In this document: positions 58,394 to 64,000 of the stretch, one piece after another | Position numbering within the stretch: position 1 is the first letter of the stretch | How the letters are laid out: each line of letters starts with the position of its first letter | Origin: Aulostomus chinensis | Taxonomy: Eukaryota; Chordata; Actinopteri; Syngnathiformes; Aulostomidae | NCBI GenBank assembly: GCA_037954235.1 | Contig: JBBMOA010000020.1 | Span: forward strand, 24,093,177-24,157,176 | Reading direction: 5' to 3' | Length of the DNA: 64,000 nucleotides | Notes under the pieces: generated by a model | Told to the model about the DNA's origin: nothing | Database searches by the model: none | The model's input: only the letters and a program-made list of their open reading frames with translations | Position numbers and translations under genes: made by a program

Positions 58394-61264
58394 ACTAGCA
58401 AAGAGCTGATAGATCTTTTTACTAACTATAAATGTATTGCGTTTTGTATAAACCTTTTACTACAATCATGTTTTAGGAATCTGACACGGGTGAAAGGACT
58501 TTGGTTCTGTCATGTTTGCACAGGGACACCTTTGTTTCCATGTTTTGATGTTTTTATTGTCGATTCAGAAGCAGGAGAAAAGATTTGTAGATATGATTTT
58601 TCTTTCTAAAGGCTGACGGCTCCGCTGGACTTACAGGGTCAAATGTCCTCATCCATCCTTGTATATTGCACTCGTTACGTAGTCTTTCCAGTCATGCATC
58701 GACTTGTCTGAGCCACAACAGGACTTGGTGCCAGATGACACGATGACCAAGCAGCACTTCTTTTATTATCTTTGATTGTTATTGAAAAGACGAATGAGCC
58801 AGCAGTTGTAACACAATGTCTGTGCACGGAATTTTCCTGACTTGAGTATTTCGATCTGGATCAGCCTTACGATGACTTTCAGGCGGAGATCACAGTTCCG
58901 GTGGAGTCTGTTTTCTGAACACCGTCGTTCATGCATGCACTTTATTGGAGTTTGTCAAAGTATTATCACGTGGTAAATGAAGCAAAAACTGTACAGCAAG
59001 TTTGTGGAAACTGTGACTTTGACAAGACTTTGTGCCGGTGATTCCTATTTGAAAGTGACCTGGAGCAAATTTCAGTGAGCTGATTTATGTTTTAAAGGAA
59101 ACCTCCCCCCTCTGCTCCCCCTCCTCACCTCCGTCTCACCACCACCGATTCTGTTTTAAAGCTCTAGTGTGCCGTATGGTCATAGAGGTCAGAGGTCGCA
59201 TCTGAGCCCTCGCCAGGCGAATTCTCGCGTTGCTCAACGAGCCGTTCACCGCGCTCTGCCTAGCTGGAGCTTGTATCTGGGCATGCTTGTTTATGCTAGC
59301 CAGGCCGGCTACTTCCTGTTAGCCCTCTCTTAGCCTGAAAGTGAATATCAGCACACAAAAGGATCAAAGTGTGATGGCGAAACGTGAAAACGGTTCAATT
59401 CAAAACAATTCATTCACGCAGCATTAAAGACAGAGGAAGCTACTTCTGGTTAGCCCTCAGCTAACTGGGCCGTACGGGTCCCAGGAGAGTGAGACAGGAG
59501 TTCTGATCCCAAGCATTAAAAGACATGCAAAAATAGACACGGGGACGAAGCCGCGAGGATGCCGACAACTCTATTTGTATCAGCACAACCAGTCAGTCGG
59601 CGCGGCAGAGGGACGCAAGCCAGCCAGCAGTTAGAACGGTGGTTGTTAGGCCTGAGCGGATGCTTGGACTAGCTTGTCTTCACCCAGTCAGCAGCTGCAG
59701 GAAGAGGGAGAAGCAGCAGCTCAGTCCTCAGTCCTGGTTCCTGAGAGAGAACCTGAACATGAAAGCTTCCTCAAATGGGTCCCCAGAGCTAAAATGGATC
59801 AGCGGCCTGGACAAAGGGGGGTGGGGGCGGGGGTCCTTTCTCCAAAAGTTAAGATAAACTATGAGACAGTCTAAAAGTGCCTCAACAACACAGACAGAAC
59901 TTAATGCTGCAAATGAAAAACTGAAATCAACCCGTGAACCAGACAACGTCAGGAAGTGTGTCTCACAGCAGAAGAAACATTTCTTGGAAAACAATTTGGT
60001 TTGATGAAATCCAGTCTCTTTCTTGGGTCTGGGAAAGCTGCGTCGCCAGCACGTCACTGCTGGTTATTTGGGTCGACCTTTTTTTGCCCCTTTTCGTGTG
60101 CTGCAGTTGTTGAGGTCCCCCTCACAGCAGGAAATGACAACAGCTAGTGAGCTACGAGCCGAAGGTTTTGATGAAGACTTGTTCGGTTATAGCGGCGAAT
60201 CGTTGTCAAGATACACACCCAATGTGAATAGCATCGTTTTGCAAGAGCAAATTTGTGTGGCTTAGCACCGCCCACCAAGATTACGATTGGCTAACAGGGA
60301 TGGGCTTAGCTGGTGACGAGGTTAGGAACAGGTGGTGGGCTTGGCTAAAGTTACGGTTTCCTTCGCGTTCCGCTCCATCCCGGTGGTGACACACGCAGGT
60401 CAGGCAGCTTTCAGACTGTCTGGGGTTTAAAGCGCTCCCTGCTCACCGTGTAGCAGGCTGCTGCAACGAGTCGTGGAAAACTAACACGCTGCTTCCATTT
60501 TGAAACAAAAGGACGCCGATGAGGGGAGAAGTTCACTATTCCAAAGCCGGACGCCCCTCCCATCCGGCGCCACTGGGCCCTACTACCTCACACCAGTGCT
60601 CCCCGATGCGACACGACTGCCATGGGAAGGGTGGCTAATGTCTGGATCTGCTGGTTTCCCACCGGCAGAAGAAACTAAACACAAAACAGGGGGAGTTTTC
60701 CTTTAAAGAAGTTCTTTGGACGTTTAACTGCAACGCTTCATTATCAGACGTCACATCTCTGCCCAAAGCTTTGTGTCTGCAGCTTCCTGCCAGTGAGCTC
60801 CTGCATTAGTTAGACTGACTGCTTGTACGTTTTGATTTAGTCAGTTAATTCTTACAAAGGAAATGGGAGTTAAAGCACAATTCTGCCACTTACAGACTTA
60901 AAGGTGATAGACTAGATATTGTAATATCAGATGTAAAAGCTAAACTGTAACTATTTACATAGAGAATCTCAACACTAACATGTGACATGCTAGAATGCAA
61001 AAGAAACCCATATGACTATTTGTGAAATCATCAGTTAATGAAGATGTTTCTTTGGAGGAGTGCATTGATAAGGGTTTTTATACATTGGTCATTTTCTCTG
61101 CTTTGACCCTTTTTCTCTGTTACTCGTTTTCTTACCACATGGCATGAGTTCCGTTGATATTTTTGCCGTATGTTTAAGGTCATGAGTTGCTACGTGATAT
61201 TTTGAGTTTGACTTGTGAAGTTTGTACATTTTTTATCATGCTGGTGTTGGAATCAATTGCTCTG

Positions 61265-61270
61265 AATAAA
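61265..61270 (+). terminator. myt1l: Candidate distal poly(A) signal
   Basis: AATAAA followed by CCTTGTGTTGC and, some 90 bases on, a long TG-rich tract. It is the last good signal before the next promoter. Confidence 0.5.
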
Positions 61271-61353
61271 CCTTGTGTTGCAACACTGATTTAAATCTCC
61301 TTGTTTCAGAGTCACAGCCGTTCCTGTGTCCGTGGTTGTCTTTTTCAGGCCCA

Positions 61354-61357
<4 letters not shown>

Positions 61358-61421
<64 letters not shown>
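61358..61421. repeat. (GT)n microsatellite between the two genes
   Basis: About 31 GT units lie in the short interval between the myt1l poly(A) signal and the THAP gene. Confidence 0.95.
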
Positions 61422-61422
<1 letters not shown>

Positions 61423-61724
61423 TCATTGGTGGGGTTCCGGATGCTTTTATTTAATGGGTAAAATGCGAAACCATAAAGTTGCGTGACGCGAGAGGCGGTG
61501 CTCCGCCCTGTATGGGTTGTCAGTATTGTAATTCCTATTATACAAACGTGCTCGGTGTTCCGCTTCGACGACTTCTGTCAGTGTAATTTCAATTTTTCTT
61601 GTCAAATGAAAATGGAAAAAAATCTGTGTTTAATGTGTGAGTAATAGTGCAAGGTAGAAATATTTACTTTGATGCACATGCACATTTCTATGATGGTGGT
61701 GTTTTAGTTCGAGTCAATACATTT

Positions 61725-61946
61725 GAAAAACCTCAAGGGGGCGTTAAATTGGCGCCGCCTTCGAGTTTATTTTCCCTCCATTGTTGCATTTCCGGGCCAG
61801 CGGCACGCCCCTTTCCGGTGAAACAAGCGTGGGACGTGAGTCGCTCACGTTTGCTTTTGGTATTTTTTTGTGGTTGTAGAACTTGATTCGGATGCACCTG
61901 AAGTCCGGATAGGTTCGGTTCTGAGCCGCGGAGGAGGACGGTTAGC
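61725..61946 (+). promoter_or_regulatory. Putative promoter and 5' UTR of the THAP gene
   Basis: GC-rich and TATA-less. It carries ETS-type TTTCCGG words at about 61789 and 61812, TTGGCGCCGCC near 61748 (E2F-like), and a palindromic GTGAGTCGCTCAC. A CTCF-like CCTCAAGGGGGCGT lies at 61731-61744. The coding start follows at 61947. The promoter role is inferred from position and motifs. Confidence 0.5.
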
Positions 61947-62063
61947 ATGGGGAAGTGCGTCGTCTCTGGCTGTCCGAACCGCTCCCTGAACGTGAACCGG
62001 GGAATCCTCAACCGACCACCGAAGAGGTTCTTCAGCTTCCCCAAAGACCCGGCTCGAGTCAAG
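61947..62063 (+). CDS. THAP domain-containing protein, first exon (partial)
   Basis: The exon reads MGKCVVSGCPNRS, then RPPKRFFSFPKDPARVK. This is the start of a THAP zinc finger: Cys4 and Cys9 are the first two ligands of the C2CH set, GC.NR and F.SFP.D..R are family landmarks. THAP proteins are nuclear DNA-binding factors, many derived from P-element-like transposases. The donor is GTCAAG|GTACAG at 62064, phase 0. The remaining ligands (Cys, His) and the AVPTIF box must lie in later exons beyond the window. The ATG has a G at +4. Which THAP member it is cannot be told from 39 residues. Confidence 0.8.
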
Positions 62064-64000
62064 GTACAGACGGGGACTTAACCAGACCAACACCGCCAGG
62101 TGCTGCTGGTTCGGCTCCTAGCTCCTAGCTAGCTGCTACAGTCGTTAGCTGCTAGGGTAGTTAGCTGCTACGGTAGTTAGCTGCCTGCCTGACCGGATGC
62201 TAACTAGCTATTGATCAGAGTAAACACAGTTCTGTTATAAAGATGCTAGTATTAATACTGCACGAGTATGTTAGTGTGTACCCGAGCTGCTCGCTGCCGG
62301 TGGAGACTCGAGTATTAATACTACTTACTCTGGATAAGTTAGCAAGAAAACATGTAAACACAGTGTAAGTATTGAAGTATTCATGAGTACCAGGATTCAG
62401 GAAAAACCTGGAAAAGTCAGGAATATAAAAAGTACAAACGTCCAGAGGTGGAAAATGGATAAACAACGTGAAACTCATGGAAGTTAGTTTAGTTAATACT
62501 TGAATATGAAACGAGTGAGAAAACTCATTTTGTGCTAATATTGACTCACCAGTTTCATACTGGTGAGCGGATCAAATGATTACGTCATTAGTTGTAGTTG
62601 AACCAAATTAAAGTTGTTGAATTTTGACTTGGATTTCTGTTTGTTTCCTTTGTTAAAAGACGTTCTTCAAAAGGAAGAGTAAACAAGCAGCGTTGTGAGG
62701 GCCTGAGCCCTGGCCTGAACCCCAGGGTGTCCTGGTCCCTGGCCTGAATCCCAGGGTGTCCTGGTCCAGGGTGGAGGCCTTGTCGTTGAGGAGTTAGAAG
62801 CCTGAGTCTGATCAGAGAGTGAGAGCAGAGCTGAGAGCTGGCCCTTTAAGAACCCCTCCCCCACTGCTCTGTCTTTGATCTGTACTAGAGTGGAGAGCAG
62901 AGCTGAGAGCTGGCCCTTTAAGAACCCCTCCCCACTGCTCTGTCTCTGATCTGTGCTAGAGTGAGAGCAGAGCTGAGAGCTGGTCCTTTAAGAACCCCTC
63001 CCCCACTGCTCTGTCTTTGATCTGTACTAGAGTGGAGAGCAGAGCTGAGAGCTGGCCCTTTAAGAACCCCTCCCCCACTGCTCTGTCTTTGATCTGTACT
63101 AGAGTGGAGAGCAGAGCTGAGAGCTGGCCCTTTAAGAACCCCTCCCCACTGCTCTGTCTCTGATCTGTGCTAGAGTGAGAGCAGAGCTGAGAGCTGGCCC
63201 TTTAAGAACCCCTCCCCCACTGCTCTGTCTTTGATCTGTACTAGAGTGGAGAGCAGAGCTGAGAGCTGGCCCTTTAAGAACCCCTCCCCACTGCTCTGTC
63301 TCTGATCTGTGCTAGAGTGAGAGCAGAGCTGAGAGCTGGCCCTTTAAGAACCCCTCCCCCACTGCTCTGTCTCTGATCTGTGCTAGAGTGAGAGCAGAGC
63401 TGAGAGCTGGCCCTTTAAGAACCCCTCCCCACTGCTCTGTCTTTGATCTGTGCTAGAGTGAGAGCAGAGCTGAGAGCTGGCCCTTTAAGAACCCCTCCCC
63501 ACTGCTCTGTCTTTGATCTGTGCTAGAGTGAGAGCAGAGCTGAGAGCTGGCCCTTTAAGAACCCCTCCCCCACTGCTCTGTCTCTGATCTGTGCTAGAGT
63601 GAGAGCAGAGCTGAGAGCTGGCCCTTTAAGAACCCCTCCCCACTGCTCTGTCTTTGATCTGTGCTAGAGTGGAGAGCAGAGCTGAGAGCTGGCCCTTTAA
63701 GAACCCCTCCCCCACTGCTCTGTCTTTGATCTGTGCTAGAGTGAGAGCAGAGCTGAGAGCTGGCCCTTTAAGAACCCCTCCCCCACTGCTCTGTCTCTGA
63801 TCTGTGCTAGAGTGAGAGCAGAGCTGAGAGCTGGCCCTTTAAGAACCCCTCCCCACTGCTCTGTCTCTGATCTGTGCTAGAGAGAGAGCAGAGCTGAGAG
63901 CTGGCCCTTTAAGAACCCCTCCCCACTGCTCTGTCTCTGATCTGTGCTAGAGTGAGAGCAGAGCTGAGAGCTGGCCCTTTAAGAACCCCTCCCCCACTGC
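62064..64000 (+). other. THAP gene intron 1 (runs off window)
   Basis: After the donor come TAGC-rich unique sequence (62100-62220), then two copies of a 37-bp unit (CCTGAACCCCAGGGTGTCCT, about 62700-62765), then the large minisatellite. No further THAP exon is seen. Confidence 0.7.
62812..64000. repeat. 70-73-bp minisatellite, at least 16 copies, open at window end
   Basis: The unit contains GAGAGCAGAGCTGAGAGCTG, GCCCTTTAAGAACCCCTCCC and ACTGCTCTGTCTCTGATCTG. Copies differ by four or five C after CCCCTCC, by TGAG or TGGAG, by TCTCTGATC or TCTTTGATC, and by GTGCT or GTACT. The array continues past base 64000. Confidence 0.96.

Larger units (their letters stand above)
57626..61290 (+). other. 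myt1l: myt1l 3' UTR (inferred)
   Basis: After the stop come AT-rich, 3'-UTR-like sequences with T runs (57750-57765) and many ATG/TAA-rich unique words. A GC-richer segment of unknown origin lies at about 59160-60700, and AT-rich sequence resumes to 61290. Candidate poly(A) signals are AATAAA at 58388-58393 (proximal) and 61265-61270 (distal, followed by CCTTGTGTTGC and a TG array). Mammalian MYT1L also has a long 3' UTR. The 3' end is inferred, not shown. Confidence 0.5.

Noticed and set aside
59639..59874. Two overlapping short open frames in the inferred 3' UTR
   Set aside because: No known domain, and both are short. Kept only as part of the unexplained GC-richer block.
61733..62093. Minus-strand open frames opposite the THAP exon
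   Set aside because: The plus strand has the THAP landmarks and a proper donor; the minus frames are shadows of GC-rich sequence.
1..64000. tRNA, rRNA or microRNA genes
   Set aside because: No cloverleaf with intact A and B boxes was seen apart from the decayed SINE head, and no hairpin that I could name as a known microRNA.

Overview
This is a vertebrate genomic window, almost certainly from a teleost fish and probably a spiny-rayed one. The evidence is an intron-rich gene with standard GT-AG junctions, dense (CA/TG)n microsatellites, many minisatellites, and dispersed elements of types familiar from teleost genomes. Nothing in it looks bacterial or viral.

The window is dominated by one plus-strand gene, the fish orthologue of MYT1L (myelin transcription factor 1-like, a neuronal CCHHC zinc-finger repressor). 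I traced 21 coding exons from the ATG at 15375 to the TAG at 57623-57625. All junctions keep phase, and the product is 1258 aa (1282 aa if the upstream acceptor of exon 5 is used). The protein has finger 1, a long Glu/Asp-rich tract, the conserved central domain, fingers 2-3, the Ser/Gly-rich domain, fingers 4-6, a coiled coil and the conserved tail ending in GIQV. Whether it is the a or b teleost co-orthologue cannot be decided here. Upstream, a GC-rich region near 0.8-1.15 kb that ends in a donor, plus small GC-rich acceptor/donor-bounded segments at 3285-3369 and 15003-15104, look like the promoter and non-coding leader exons. The 3' UTR probably runs to the AATAAA at 61265.

About 0.66 kb beyond that poly(A) signal a second plus-strand gene starts. 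Its first exon (61947-62063) encodes the start of a THAP-type C2CH zinc finger. Its intron 1 contains a minisatellite of about 71 bp that runs off the window end.

The introns hold most of the unusual structure. A (TG)30 tract replaces the polypyrimidine tract of the exon 2 acceptor. A foldback-like element has one arm amplified into a 67-bp tandem array. A TIR-bearing element sits inside a (CA)n tract and is itself interrupted by a 239-bp insertion with a TTCTA duplication. Another feature is a tRNA-like SINE with a hugely expanded ATGG tail, and CTCF-like motifs occur in or beside dispersed repeats. Within the coding sequence, exon 14 reads as the surviving half of a lost zinc finger. Exon 4 has an in-frame cryptic donor that would remove the acidic domain. 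Exon 11 has a Gly-tract expansion with G-quadruplex potential. I found no evidence for a wholly new multi-gene system; the most interesting signals concern splicing and repeat evolution in this neuronal gene.
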